DNA from: Sutterella sp. | Lineage (GTDB): Bacteria; Pseudomonadota; Gammaproteobacteria; Burkholderiales; Burkholderiaceae_F | Assembly (NCBI GenBank): GCA_020025965.1 | Contig: JAHHRG010000025.1 | Span: forward strand, 1 to 25,479 | Reading direction: 5' to 3' | Length of the DNA: 25,479 nt | Shown: in pieces, positions 14,080 to 23,256 of the stretch | How the letters are laid out: each line of letters starts with the position of its first letter | Position numbering within the stretch: the stretch's first letter is position 1 | Notes under the pieces: generated by a model | Database searches by the model: none | Seen by the model: only the letters and a program-made list of their open reading frames with translations | What the model was told of the DNA's origin: nothing | Program-made: the position numbers and the translations under genes

Positions 14080-14085
14080 ATTATA
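14080..14085 (-). promoter_or_regulatory. Consensus -10 element of the acyltransferase/CdsA-like pair
   Basis: The minus strand reads a perfect TATAAT here. The hexamer 17 bp upstream is poor (TTTCGG). Transcription would start near 14073, only about 25 nt before the GTG start. Confidence 0.4.
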
Positions 14086-14179
14086 GTCTGCGCATTTTTC
14101 TTCCGAAACCGACACAGGTTTGGCAACGCGTCGGAATAGAGATGAAAAAAAACTAATGACGCGAAAAAACGCTCGATTA

Positions 14180-14992
14180 TCAATAAAGTACTCGAGAAGA
14201 AAAAGCGGGGAGCATTTCTCGTACAGTACGAATCTGTGCCAGATCAATGTCGCCGATAACAATGCCTTGACCGGTCGTCAGTTCGCTCATCGTACGCCCC
14301 CAAGGGTCGTTGAGACGAGAGTGACCCCAGGTGCGTCGGCCGCACTGATGATCGCCGCCCTGAGCGGCTGCAACGACGTAACACTGATTTTCAATGGCGC
14401 GAGCCGCGAGAAGTGTGGCCCAATGTGCGCGACCCGTTGTTTCGGTGAACGTGGCTGGTAGAACAATCAGGTCGGGCTGAGCGAGCGAACGGAAGAGTTC
14501 CGGAAAACGAAGGTCAAAGCCCATGGAGAGCCCGATCTTGTAATCCTGTCCATCCCAGGTCGTCATCTTGAACGTCATCGGATGTCGTCCCGCCTGAACT
14601 CGGTTGCGTTCATCATAGGCTTCCACGTTGCCGCGGTGATAGCGGAAGAGGTGAATTCGATCGTAACGTGCGCAAACATCTCCGTTTGGGTTGTAAACGA
14701 GCGAAGCGTTGATGTAATGATTTGCGTCGTCTGCTTTGAGCGGAATCGAACCGGCAACAATCCAGAGGTTGTGACGAACAGCGGCCATGCGCACGGCTTC
14801 CTGAATCGGACCGTTATCATAGTCTTCGGCAATCTTCAGATTGTCTTCGTCACTTCCGAGCAGAGCAAAGTTTTCGGGAAGGACGATTAGTTCCGCATCG
14901 GACTCGGCCGAAGCAGAAATAAGGTTCAGGGCATCTAGTACATTTTGCTCGGGATCTGTCCCCGAGACCATTTGACAAGCGGAAATACGCAT
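14180..14992 (-). CDS. Nitrilase-superfamily protein lacking catalytic Cys and Lys
   Basis: The fold is that of a carbon-nitrogen hydrolase, closest by eye to the Nit1 / deaminated-glutathione amidase group (270 residues, normal length). Of the Glu-Lys-Cys triad only Glu is present (LPENF, E40). The Lys motif, normally Y-x-KIHLF, reads YDRIHLF with Arg112 (codon CGA at 14657-14659). The nucleophile motif, normally GLSICYDLRFPEL, reads GLSMGFDLRFPEL with Gly158 (codon GGC at 14519-14521). The structural Glu (E128) and all surrounding family motifs are kept, so the frame is intact and the loss is by substitution. Ordinary amidase activity is very unlikely; a binding or scaffold role, or early decay, is possible. 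It lies 33 bp after the YhdP-family gene in the same orientation and is probably co-transcribed with it. Confidence 0.9.
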   Translation of the reverse strand: MRISACQMVSGTDPEQNVLDALNLISASAESDAELIVLPENFALLGSDEDNLKIAEDYDNGPIQEAVRMAAVRHNLWIVAGSIPLKADDANHYINASLVYNPNGDVCARYDRIHLFRYHRGNVEAYDERNRVQAGRHPMTFKMTTWDGQDYKIGLSMGFDLRFPELFRSLAQPDLIVLPATFTETTGRAHWATLLAARAIENQCYVVAAAQGGDHQCGRRTWGHSRLNDPWGRTMSELTTGQGIVIGDIDLAQIRTVREMLPAFSSRVLY

Positions 14993-15025
14993 GAAGATAG
15001 ATTGTTGTAGTTCTAGCGGAATGAA

Positions 15026-18000
15026 TTATTGTAGCGCGCCATTACCTTGTTTACCCGAATTGGTCGTGAGGTCGATCTTGGTGATTTTCGGGTCGTCGAA
15101 ACTGCCTTTGATATCGTATTCGGCTCGGAAAATATTGGAGAGCTGATCCTGAAGAATCAATTGCGTGAGGAAGGTTCCGATCCCGATGGCTGGATTAACC
15201 AATGTCAGCGCTAAGGACGGACCGCCTGCATTAATCGACGGGAGAATTACGGCTTTCGCATTAATAGTTTCGGTGACGATGTTGGCTTGACCGCCAAGCA
15301 TAACTGTGGCGGCAGAACCGAAAATTGTGGCTTTAGGAGTCGAGAACACGCCGTTCTCAAAGGAGCCAGTCAGGTAGAGTGAGTCAAACGTAAAGCCTTG
15401 ACTAAGCACGTCGCGGAAATCAAGGGTCAATCGGTGCAGAAGATGTTGCAACGAAAGAAGGCTTAAAAGTCGTCCGGCTCCTGGTTCGATCTTGAGGAAA
15501 CTCCCCGAACCTGATTCTGAAGTCACGGATCCCGAAAGGGTTTCAAAATGTGGCATCAAGGGAGTCCCAGCCCAATGGAGTGTGGCGGAGGCGTTGGTCG
15601 GTGCGCCTCTCATGGCGTTTTCAACGGAGAGGCTCGAGAGGACTCGACCCATGTCTTCAATGTTGAGTTGGAGGCTGAGCGACGTATTTCCTTCGTTATT
15701 GATTGCATGAGACCAGATGCCTTTTCCAGAGAGTTTTCCGCCCGCATTGAAAATGTCGAGACGATGAATGTCCCATGCGGCACCTGTAGTATCGCTTCGG
15801 TTCTGAGCGTGTGCGATCACTTTACCGATCGCCATCTTGCCAACGGTTAAATCGTCAACGACAACGGTGATGTCGGGAAGTTCGGTAATTGGCTTGGTAT
15901 CCTTCTTGGCTGGCTTTCCCTTACTATCGGGAGGAAGCGGCAGGTGAAGTCGGCCAAATTTAAGGGTCAGTACGTCGTTGTGAGAGGCTGTGGCTGATTC
16001 GTAGGTGGCGCTTCCTGACAAAAGCTGATTGCCACCGACACGAAGATGCCAGTCTTTCTGATTGAAGCGGCGTAGCGTAGCTTCAACGGTCGGATAGATG
16101 ACGTCGTACCACTTGAGTTCATCTGTGGTGAGCTGAACGGTGCCAAGACGTTCAAGGACTGAATCGTTATCGAGCTTTTGCTGTAAAGGTTCGTGATTGA
16201 CGATGTCAACAACTTCTTGAGCATAGGGTAACCAGGCGTTGAGATCGAGTGTTGGCGTCATGAGCGAAATGTCGATATCGCGACCTAAGGTCTTCTTCCT
16301 CTGGGGGCCAAGTGCAATGGTACCACTCGTCCAGTGAAGCTTATTTTCGACGTTTTCAAAACGAAGGAGTAGCGACGCGCGGCCGAAAGAATGGATATCC
16401 AGATCGTGTCCGTTTCCGTTTGGTGTCCAATTAAAGGATAAGGGCCAACTTTCTTCAGCACTCTTTCGGAAGGGGAGTGGCAAAGTGCTGACGATACCTT
16501 TCAGATTGGATGTGCCTGAAATTGAGAGATGAGGCTTCTTGAGGCCGATAGATGTGTGAACGAGTACAGGGGTGGTGCCCGACACATTCCTGAAGAAAGG
16601 CGCAGCTGTGTCGAGGTTTACTATGTTTTCGATGTCTTTTGCAGTGACAACCCCTTCGGTATTCAGATCTATGCGACCGTTTTCGGTAATGATGTTGAGG
16701 TTAAGTGGTCCGGCCTCGGTTTCACCTGTAATCGGTGCCAGGGTATTGACGGATTTTTCCGAAATTAGCAGTCGGCCGTTGAGATTCGTAGCTAGTGGCA
16801 AACCGTAGCCGTACGATAGAGCGGCGTTGGTAAGCTTTAAATCCAGATCGACATTGATAGATTTAGGGTCGGAGAAGGGCATCGCAATCTTGAGATGCAT
16901 GTCCGCATTACCCTTACCATTGCTCTGTTTGAAGGCATTGGCTAGGATGTTGGAGAGCTGGTTGCTTGAATTCACGTAACCGATGGCATCCGAGAGATCT
17001 CCGCGAATCTTCCCGTCGATGAGCAATCTCGAGTCCGTGATGTAAGACGGAATGCGAACGGTGATATCTGTGGCCTCAAGACCTTCTGAACGAGCACTCT
17101 TGCCGCGAATATCCATCGAATTCCCTTGGAAAACGAGGTGTGCATCGATTCCGCGCAGAATCGGATATTCACTTTCGATGTCCCAGTAGCCGTTCTCGGT
17201 CTTTTTATGGGAGGGAAGAAAGTCGAGTTTCCCGTGTTTCAGATCGGCAGAAATACGGAAGAGTCCCTCACCCTGATGGGCATCGTCCCACGGGAAGGTA
17301 TTGAGCGGACCTTCTACGTGATAGACGCCGCCCGAGATATCACCGTCGAGAATCCCGGCTTCAAGCCAATTAAGGAGGTTTTCGCCCAGAACACGGGGAA
17401 TGTAACGAGGAATCGCTTCGGCTTTGGCATGAATGATGTTGCCCGATAAGTCGAGTGTACCTGCTCCGCCGGTGTCGGTCCAAGAGCCGCCTCCGGTGAT
17501 CATTGCTTCTTTGTTCGAGGCTTCAAAGGAGTGAACGAGGAGTGTGGTTCTTGGGTTGAATTTGACTTCGAGCGTTGACTTCAGACGGTTTAGATGAATG
17601 ACTTCACGACGAAAAACCTTAGGAAATGTCAGCTGTACATTATGCGAATCGAGCGTGAGCTTCACGCCGCCCGTCTGCTGAATGGGTGTGATTTTCCCGG
17701 AGAGGCCACTAAAGCCAGGGAGGCCGTCCGTCCCGACTGGAAGCGATAAGTTCTTGAAGGTGCTGTCGGCGAACCAATTGTTCGGCACTTTCGGGTCGCC
17801 GTTAAAGCCGATGTTGACGTTAGTAAGTTCTCCGCGTAGTTGATGATTATCGAAGAATTGACGGGACGTTTCCGGAATAGGCAGACGATGTGCAATCGAG
17901 ACGAGCGGACGAAGATCGATGCGTACAGCAGTGAGGCTACCGTTACACATTCGGTCGTTTGCGTCTGTTTTGAGACTTAGGACGAGGTTGGTCTTACCAA

Positions 18001-19093
18001 GGTGTTCGTTATGGTCCGTCAAGAAGTCGAGATCCGATACGGTGAGTTTGCGCGTGACCGTGTCGTTGTGTTCGGCTTCGTATTTAAGACGGGTACCGAG
18101 CCACTGCATACGAAGCGGTGGTAACCGATGGTCGAGTTTTAGATCAACGTTGGTAAGTGCAAGGTCAACGGTTGAATGTGTGACGTTCCCCTTTTTGAAA
18201 TCAATCCACATTTCGGTGGAAGCCGTTCCCGATGTGACGAAACGTCGGAAACCGAACTTCTTGATGAGGCGGGCCACATCCGTTTTGGCAAAGTGGAAAT
18301 AAGCCTGCCCCGTCCAATTGGCAGGGTCGCCGTTGGTTGCAAAAATATCTTTGCGAATCAATGTTCGAAGCTTGAAGTCACGACCAATCTTGTCAGTGTG
18401 AGCTGTGCCTTCAACGGCGGCTCGCCAGTCAAGCAGACGTTGCTCGAAGACAACGTTCATATTCGTGATGCGAATGGGGAGTTCTTCCTCTTTGTCAAGG
18501 TAGATAACTGAGCCGTTCAAAAGTTCAAGACGCTCCTGAGCCAAGAGCCAGGCAGTTAGGCGTGTATCGAATTTGGAAGGAGGAATGTCCGCCGCCTTTC
18601 CAATACCTGTAGGAGAAAAGTCGGCAGGAACCGGAAGCACAAAGCCCGCGATATCAATCAACTCGCTCGAAAGGCGACGAATCTTCAGGTCAAGGTTGAG
18701 AATCGTGAAATGTCGAAAACGAGGCTCCCAGTGCCAGAGCGAAGACCAGGAGAGCTGTCCTTGAACGAGCGGCAGCGTGAGCGACACTGGACCGCCAGGA
18801 CGGGAAACTTCAACATTTTCAAAAGTAAAGGTCGGCCAGAGATAGTAAAAGCCAACGGAAAATTTGGACGTTTTGAGATCAACGCCGACCGCTTGGGAGA
18901 TCATCGCGGAAATGTCATCACGATAGTCGTCAATATGCGTGGTGACAAACCAACGAACCCCTAAAAAGAGGAAACAAAAGAGGAAATAAGCCGCCAAAAT
19001 GGCCTTGATTACCCAGTGCAGGGGCTTGGCGGAACGTACGGCGCGCTTCAGCTCCTTCGGGCTGTCGTGAGAAAGGTGGACGGGCTTCTTCAT
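15026..19093 (-). CDS. yhdP: YhdP family AsmA-like envelope protein
   Basis: This very large protein (1355 residues; E. coli YhdP has 1266) has one N-terminal membrane anchor (about 28-50, VIKAILAAYFLFCFLFLGVRWF) and then a long beta-rich periplasmic body. The body ends in the AsmA-like C-terminal region with FRAEYDIKGSFDDPKITKI. Known relatives (YhdP, TamB, YdbH) are bridge-like proteins that carry phospholipids from the inner to the outer membrane. The membrane-proximal part ISQAVGVDLKTSKFSVGFYYLWP is a family hallmark. The ATG at 19093 has no clear ribosome-binding site. It is divergent from glnE and followed by the nitrilase-like gene, a neighbourhood common in Burkholderiales. Confidence 0.94.
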   Translation of the reverse strand: MKKPVHLSHDSPKELKRAVRSAKPLHWVIKAILAAYFLFCFLFLGVRWFVTTHIDDYRDDISAMISQAVGVDLKTSKFSVGFYYLWPTFTFENVEVSRPGGPVSLTLPLVQGQLSWSSLWHWEPRFRHFTILNLDLKIRRLSSELIDIAGFVLPVPADFSPTGIGKAADIPPSKFDTRLTAWLLAQERLELLNGSVIYLDKEEELPIRITNMNVVFEQRLLDWRAAVEGTAHTDKIGRDFKLRTLIRKDIFATNGDPANWTGQAYFHFAKTDVARLIKKFGFRRFVTSGTASTEMWIDFKKGNVTHSTVDLALTNVDLKLDHRLPPLRMQWLGTRLKYEAEHNDTVTRKLTVSDLDFLTDHNEHLGKTNLVLSLKTDANDRMCNGSLTAVRIDLRPLVSIAHRLPIPETSRQFFDNHQLRGELTNVNIGFNGDPKVPNNWFADSTFKNLSLPVGTDGLPGFSGLSGKITPIQQTGGVKLTLDSHNVQLTFPKVFRREVIHLNRLKSTLEVKFNPRTTLLVHSFEASNKEAMITGGGSWTDTGGAGTLDLSGNIIHAKAEAIPRYIPRVLGENLLNWLEAGILDGDISGGVYHVEGPLNTFPWDDAHQGEGLFRISADLKHGKLDFLPSHKKTENGYWDIESEYPILRGIDAHLVFQGNSMDIRGKSARSEGLEATDITVRIPSYITDSRLLIDGKIRGDLSDAIGYVNSSNQLSNILANAFKQSNGKGNADMHLKIAMPFSDPKSINVDLDLKLTNAALSYGYGLPLATNLNGRLLISEKSVNTLAPITGETEAGPLNLNIITENGRIDLNTEGVVTAKDIENIVNLDTAAPFFRNVSGTTPVLVHTSIGLKKPHLSISGTSNLKGIVSTLPLPFRKSAEESWPLSFNWTPNGNGHDLDIHSFGRASLLLRFENVENKLHWTSGTIALGPQRKKTLGRDIDISLMTPTLDLNAWLPYAQEVVDIVNHEPLQQKLDNDSVLERLGTVQLTTDELKWYDVIYPTVEATLRRFNQKDWHLRVGGNQLLSGSATYESATASHNDVLTLKFGRLHLPLPPDSKGKPAKKDTKPITELPDITVVVDDLTVGKMAIGKVIAHAQNRSDTTGAAWDIHRLDIFNAGGKLSGKGIWSHAINNEGNTSLSLQLNIEDMGRVLSSLSVENAMRGAPTNASATLHWAGTPLMPHFETLSGSVTSESGSGSFLKIEPGAGRLLSLLSLQHLLHRLTLDFRDVLSQGFTFDSLYLTGSFENGVFSTPKATIFGSAATVMLGGQANIVTETINAKAVILPSINAGGPSLALTLVNPAIGIGTFLTQLILQDQLSNIFRAEYDIKGSFDDPKITKIDLTTNSGKQGNGALQ

Positions 19094-19203
19094 TGACGGT
19101 TTGCGACATTACACAGCAAATGCTTATCAGTTAAGAATTTTACTCGAAGGAACTGAGCTTTTCCCCGTTCTCCAGGCTTTGCCGAAATGTTTTTTCGGGC
19201 GGT

Positions 19204-19212
19204 TGGTAAAAT
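19204..19212 (+). promoter_or_regulatory. Possible extended -10 promoter of glnE
   Basis: TGGTAAAAT has the form TGN plus TAAAAT (five of six), ending 27 bp before the ATG at 19240. No good -35 is seen. Confidence 0.3.
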
Positions 19213-19239
19213 TAAAAAATTCCTGAGGAGAATATCTCT

Positions 19240-22077
19240 ATGAGCCGATTGTCCGCTTCTGAAGTCATTGCCTATTCGCCTTTTGTTGCCAGATCTTTGG
19301 CCGCGATGTATCCGCGGGAAGACGACGCTTTTCGTGCGGAACGTTACGAAGAAATTTTGCGCGAAACTATTACGCGCGAAGATATGGATGCTGAAATCGC
19401 TAACGGTGCGAAAACTGTTGACGAACTCGGGCTCCTCCTTAGAACGATGCGACGTCGCATTATCATCAATTTAGCTGGACGTAATGCTACTGGTGTTATC
19501 GGCTACGACGAGGTTGTCCGAACGATGAGCGACTTCGCTGAAGTCGCCGTCTCGAACATGTTGAAGGCGCAAGCCGAGGAATTGGCCGTTCGCTTCGGTG
19601 TGCCGATAGGAATTTCCGGCCAGCCCCAAGATTTACTGGTGGTCGGGATGGGCAAGTTGGGTGGCCGGGAACTCAATGTCTCATCCGACATTGACCTTGT
19701 TTTTCTCTATGACGAGGACGGTGAAACGCAGGCGACATCCGACTATCCCAATGTGAGAAGAACCATTTCGGTTCAGGAATTTTATGAACGCCTTGCACGG
19801 CGCTTTATCCCTGCTTTGAACGATATTGAAGGTCCAGGCTTTGTATTCCGAGTCGATATGCGCCTTCGGCCCAACGGCGATTCGGGTCCGATTGTCTGTT
19901 CGAGCGATATGCTCGAGACCTATTTGTATACACAGGGTCGTGACTGGGAACGTTTTGCTTGGTTGAAGGGGCGTATTATCAATAAACCCGTCTTCGGGAC
20001 AGAAAAGACTTTTGCACAACAGACAAAGAACATCGCTTCTCTTGTTCGTCCCTTTGTTTTTCGTAAGTATCTGGACTTTGGTGCGATTGCTTCGCTCACA
20101 AAACTCCATGAAATGATTCGTGCGGAAACGACGCGACGTGAGATTGCGCGCGGCGGCTCCTACATCAATGTGAAATTGGGACGCGGAGGGATCCGAGAAA
20201 TCGAATTTCTGACGCAAACCATGCAAGTGATTCGAGGCGGGCGAGATCCTTCGCTTCGCGGTCGTGAAACTTTGAAAATGTTGGATGCGCTCGCGAAAGA
20301 AGGAGCCATCAAAGGTGAAATGGCCGATACGCTCAAAGAAAACTATGTTTTCTTGCGTGATGTTGAGCATGCCATTCAATACGTGAACGACGAGCAGACG
20401 CAACGACTCTCGCGTGTGGGCGAAAATCTCCCTAATGTGGCGGCCTTGCTCGGCATTGACGAGACGATGCTTTGGAAGCGTCTTGATTGCGTGAACGATT
20501 ACGTTTCGAACGCCTTTGACGGTATTTTCCAAACGAAAAAAGTCGAACAAAAGGGCGACTGGCCGCTTGGCTGGGAAACCGGCACTTCAACGGCCTCCAA
20601 GGCCTTGGCTGACAAACTCAAGTCAATGGGGTTTGAAGAAGACGTTGATGAACTGGTATCTCGTATTATGCGTCTCGCTTCGGCTCGAGACGGTCGTAAT
20701 ATCTCGGACGATGCGCGCTCGCGCCTTCAGGAACTTATTCCGATCGTTGCGGAACGCTGCCGTGAATGGCAAAAGAAGGATTCGACACGCAGTGTGCCGC
20801 TTTCCGAAGTGTTTTCGCGCTATCTGCGACTTCTTGAATCGATCGCGGGGCGATCCACGTATATTGCTCTTCTCTCGCAGTATCCGAAGGCCGCAGACCG
20901 TGTGGGGCGCGTTTTGGCGGCAAGCCGCTGGAGTACGGACTTTATCGTTCGTCATCCAATCATTCTCGACGAACTCGTCGACGGCCGTATTCGTGAGATG
21001 AACGACTTTACGCCCGTCGATTGGTCCGAATGGACAGAAACGCTCCATCTAGCATTGACCGAAGCAGAAGGCGACCAAGAACGTCAGATGAACGCGTTGC
21101 GCGATGCACACCACTCTGCAGTTTTCCGACTTCTGATTGCCGACTTGGACGGACGTTTTACGGTGGAACGTCTCGCGGACCAACTTTCGGCTCTGGCCGA
21201 TGCTGTTCTGAATGAAATTATCGAACTCGCTTGGGCCAGCCTCAGAAAGAAACACTGCGAACGTCCGAAGTTTGCTGTGATCGGTTACGGGAAGCTAGGC
21301 GGCAAGGAACTCGGTTACGACAGCGACCTCGACATCGTCTTCATTTATGACGATCCAGATCCGGAAGCCGACTTGACTTACAGCCGACTTGTCCGGCGCA
21401 TGATGAGTTGGCTCACTTTGCAGACATCTTCTGGGAAACTCTTTGATGTTGACCTTCGACTTCGTCCCAACGGCGAGAGCGGCTTGATCGTCACACCTTT
21501 GGAAATGTTCATGCGTTATCAGCAAAACGCTGATGGGCGCGGAGCTTGGTTCTGGGAGCATCAGGCTTTGAGCCGTGCTCGTTTTGTAGCGGGTGATGCG
21601 GATTTGGGGCGGCGTTTTGAAGAGGTGCGTGCGAAGGTTCTGCAGATGGATCGGTCGATTGATGAAGCTCGCCAGAGCGTGCTTGAAATGCGACGCAAGA
21701 TGTTGGACGGCCATCCCAACAAGACCGTGTATTTTGATGTGAAGCACGATCGTGGCGGCATGATTGATGTGGAATTCACCGTTCAGCTTTTGGTGCTGAC
21801 CCATGCCAAGGATCATCCGGAACTTCTAAACAATTTTGGCAATATTCTTTTGCTAGAAACCGCTGCTCGATTGGGCCTTGTGGATGAAAAGATCGCGGGT
21901 GACGCAGTGGTAGCTTATCGACGATATCGTGAAGTTCAGCACGAAATTCGTCTGAATGCAGGAGAAGGTTTGCCGGTGCGCGTCCCTACGGGACTGTTTG
22001 ATACGGAAAGAGAAGCAGTTCAACGTCTTTGGAGGAGTGTCTTCGGGACAGACGAACCTCGACGTGAAACAAACTGA
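19240..22077 (+). CDS. glnE: Bifunctional glutamine synthetase adenylyltransferase/adenylyl-removing enzyme
   Basis: GlnE adds AMP to and removes AMP from glutamine synthetase according to nitrogen status and PII signals. The 945-residue product matches the E. coli length (946). Both nucleotidyltransferase domains are intact. The N-terminal deadenylylase has VGMGKLGGRELN then SSDIDLVF (D150, D152); the C-terminal adenylylase has IGYGKLGGKELG then DSDLDIVF (D696, D698). The repeated RLRPNG motifs follow each domain (VDMRLRPNGDSG and VDLRLRPNGESG). The start has a strong GAGGAG site. No terminator is obvious after it. The opposite-strand ORFs inside are shadows. Confidence 0.98.
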   Translation: MSRLSASEVIAYSPFVARSLAAMYPREDDAFRAERYEEILRETITREDMDAEIANGAKTVDELGLLLRTMRRRIIINLAGRNATGVIGYDEVVRTMSDFAEVAVSNMLKAQAEELAVRFGVPIGISGQPQDLLVVGMGKLGGRELNVSSDIDLVFLYDEDGETQATSDYPNVRRTISVQEFYERLARRFIPALNDIEGPGFVFRVDMRLRPNGDSGPIVCSSDMLETYLYTQGRDWERFAWLKGRIINKPVFGTEKTFAQQTKNIASLVRPFVFRKYLDFGAIASLTKLHEMIRAETTRREIARGGSYINVKLGRGGIREIEFLTQTMQVIRGGRDPSLRGRETLKMLDALAKEGAIKGEMADTLKENYVFLRDVEHAIQYVNDEQTQRLSRVGENLPNVAALLGIDETMLWKRLDCVNDYVSNAFDGIFQTKKVEQKGDWPLGWETGTSTASKALADKLKSMGFEEDVDELVSRIMRLASARDGRNISDDARSRLQELIPIVAERCREWQKKDSTRSVPLSEVFSRYLRLLESIAGRSTYIALLSQYPKAADRVGRVLAASRWSTDFIVRHPIILDELVDGRIREMNDFTPVDWSEWTETLHLALTEAEGDQERQMNALRDAHHSAVFRLLIADLDGRFTVERLADQLSALADAVLNEIIELAWASLRKKHCERPKFAVIGYGKLGGKELGYDSDLDIVFIYDDPDPEADLTYSRLVRRMMSWLTLQTSSGKLFDVDLRLRPNGESGLIVTPLEMFMRYQQNADGRGAWFWEHQALSRARFVAGDADLGRRFEEVRAKVLQMDRSIDEARQSVLEMRRKMLDGHPNKTVYFDVKHDRGGMIDVEFTVQLLVLTHAKDHPELLNNFGNILLLETAARLGLVDEKIAGDAVVAYRRYREVQHEIRLNAGEGLPVRVPTGLFDTEREAVQRLWRSVFGTDEPRRETN

Positions 22078-22168
22078 CTCAACTTCGTTTCTAGACGCAT
22101 AATTGTGACCTGCCGAAAGTATTAGAGTACGAGAGCAAGAAAAAAACTACTCAAGAGAGAATCTCGAC

Positions 22169-23143
22169 ATGCCTATTAGTCAATCCGATTACATTGCTCC
22201 CAACTGGTGCCCCGGCGGGCATCTGCAGACGGTTGTTCCTGCCCGTTTGATGCCGCAGCCGAGCGTCAAGTATCGTCGTGAGCGCGTGGAGCTCCCTGAC
22301 GGAGATTTTCTTCTCTGGGATTGGGCCGAGCCGGCACCTTTGAGAGTTGATGCCCCTGTTCTTGTCCATTTGCATGGTCTTGAAGGAGCTAGCGATAGCC
22401 ATTACGCCAAGGCGTTAATGGCAGCCTGTGTCGAACGCGGTTGGCGCGGTGTTGTCTGTCATTTCCGCGGTTGTGGCGGCGAATTGAATCGCTTGGCTCG
22501 CGGCTACTTTGCTGCCGATACGAAAGAGAATGATTGGATCCTGAAGACGATCCACGCACGTTTCCCGTCTGCGAAGCTTTATTTTGTCGGCGTTTCTCTA
22601 GGAGCCAACAACGTAGCAAAGTATTTGGGCGATATGGGGGACAAGGCTCGTTTTGTAACGGCTGCGGCCGCCATCGGCGCGCCGATTGACCTCGTAGCCG
22701 CGAGTGAACGTATCAGTAAAGGTGTCAATATTTTCTATGCCGATATGTTCCTTTCTACCTTGAAGCCCAAAGTTATCGAGAAGGCGAAGCGCTTTCCTGA
22801 TCAGATTGATCTGAAGCGCATCGAAGCTTGTAAAACGATGTATGAGTTCGACGATATTTATACAGCGCCGATTCACGGCTTTTATTCCGCGATGGAATAT
22901 TGGCAGAAATGCTCCTGTAAGCCTGCTCTCAAAAACGTGCGTGTACCACTTCTCCTTCTCAATGCTAAGAACGATCCTTTCCTTCCGGCTTGGACGCTTC
23001 CGACTGAAGATGAAATGAGTGAATTCGTCACGGGCGAGTTTCCTGAAGAGGGTGGTCATATTGGCTTTCCGCAAGGTCGAGCACCAGGCAACATTAACTA
23101 CTTGCCACAACGTATAATGCGGTTCTTCGACACCGTCAGCTAA
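22169..23143 (+). CDS. yheT: YheT family alpha/beta hydrolase
   Basis: This is a cytoplasmic alpha/beta-hydrolase of the YheT/UPF0017 group (324 residues, usual length). The N-terminal family motif is PNWCPGGHLQTV (11-22), then HLHGLEGASDSHYAKAL (68-84) and CHFRGCGGELNR (97-108). The catalytic triad is visible: Ser143 in GVSLGANN, Asp269 in LNAKNDPF and His297 in GGHIGF. The physiological substrate of the group is unsettled; esterase activity is likely. The start follows a purine-rich AAGAGAGAA. A small terminator hairpin follows. Confidence 0.93.
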   Translation: MPISQSDYIAPNWCPGGHLQTVVPARLMPQPSVKYRRERVELPDGDFLLWDWAEPAPLRVDAPVLVHLHGLEGASDSHYAKALMAACVERGWRGVVCHFRGCGGELNRLARGYFAADTKENDWILKTIHARFPSAKLYFVGVSLGANNVAKYLGDMGDKARFVTAAAAIGAPIDLVAASERISKGVNIFYADMFLSTLKPKVIEKAKRFPDQIDLKRIEACKTMYEFDDIYTAPIHGFYSAMEYWQKCSCKPALKNVRVPLLLLNAKNDPFLPAWTLPTEDEMSEFVTGEFPEEGGHIGFPQGRAPGNINYLPQRIMRFFDTVS

Positions 23144-23177
23144 ACCGTCTGACAGGTCGAGAACAATCCGTCAATTT

Positions 23178-23205
23178 AGGAAGTTGAAGAAAACCTTCCT
23201 TTTTT
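23178..23205 (+). terminator. Rho-independent terminator after yheT
   Basis: AGGAAG pairs with CTTCCT around an 11-nt loop and leads into a six-T run. It is short but well formed and 34 bp after the stop. Confidence 0.65.
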
Positions 23206-23256
23206 ACTATTTGGAGACGCGCCGGCTTTTTGACCGGTAGCACCCGGAGTATTACC

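Noticed and set aside
19681..20550. 289-residue open frame on the minus strand inside glnE
   Set aside because: It lies wholly within a clear glnE frame and its translation looks like non-protein antisense sequence (many His/Arg/Phe, no motif).
23206..23256. preQ1 riboswitch upstream of the VUT gene
   Set aside because: The 50-nt leader has only a short GCCGG/CCGGT stem and no A-rich tail or pseudoknot pattern that I can match to a preQ1 class.
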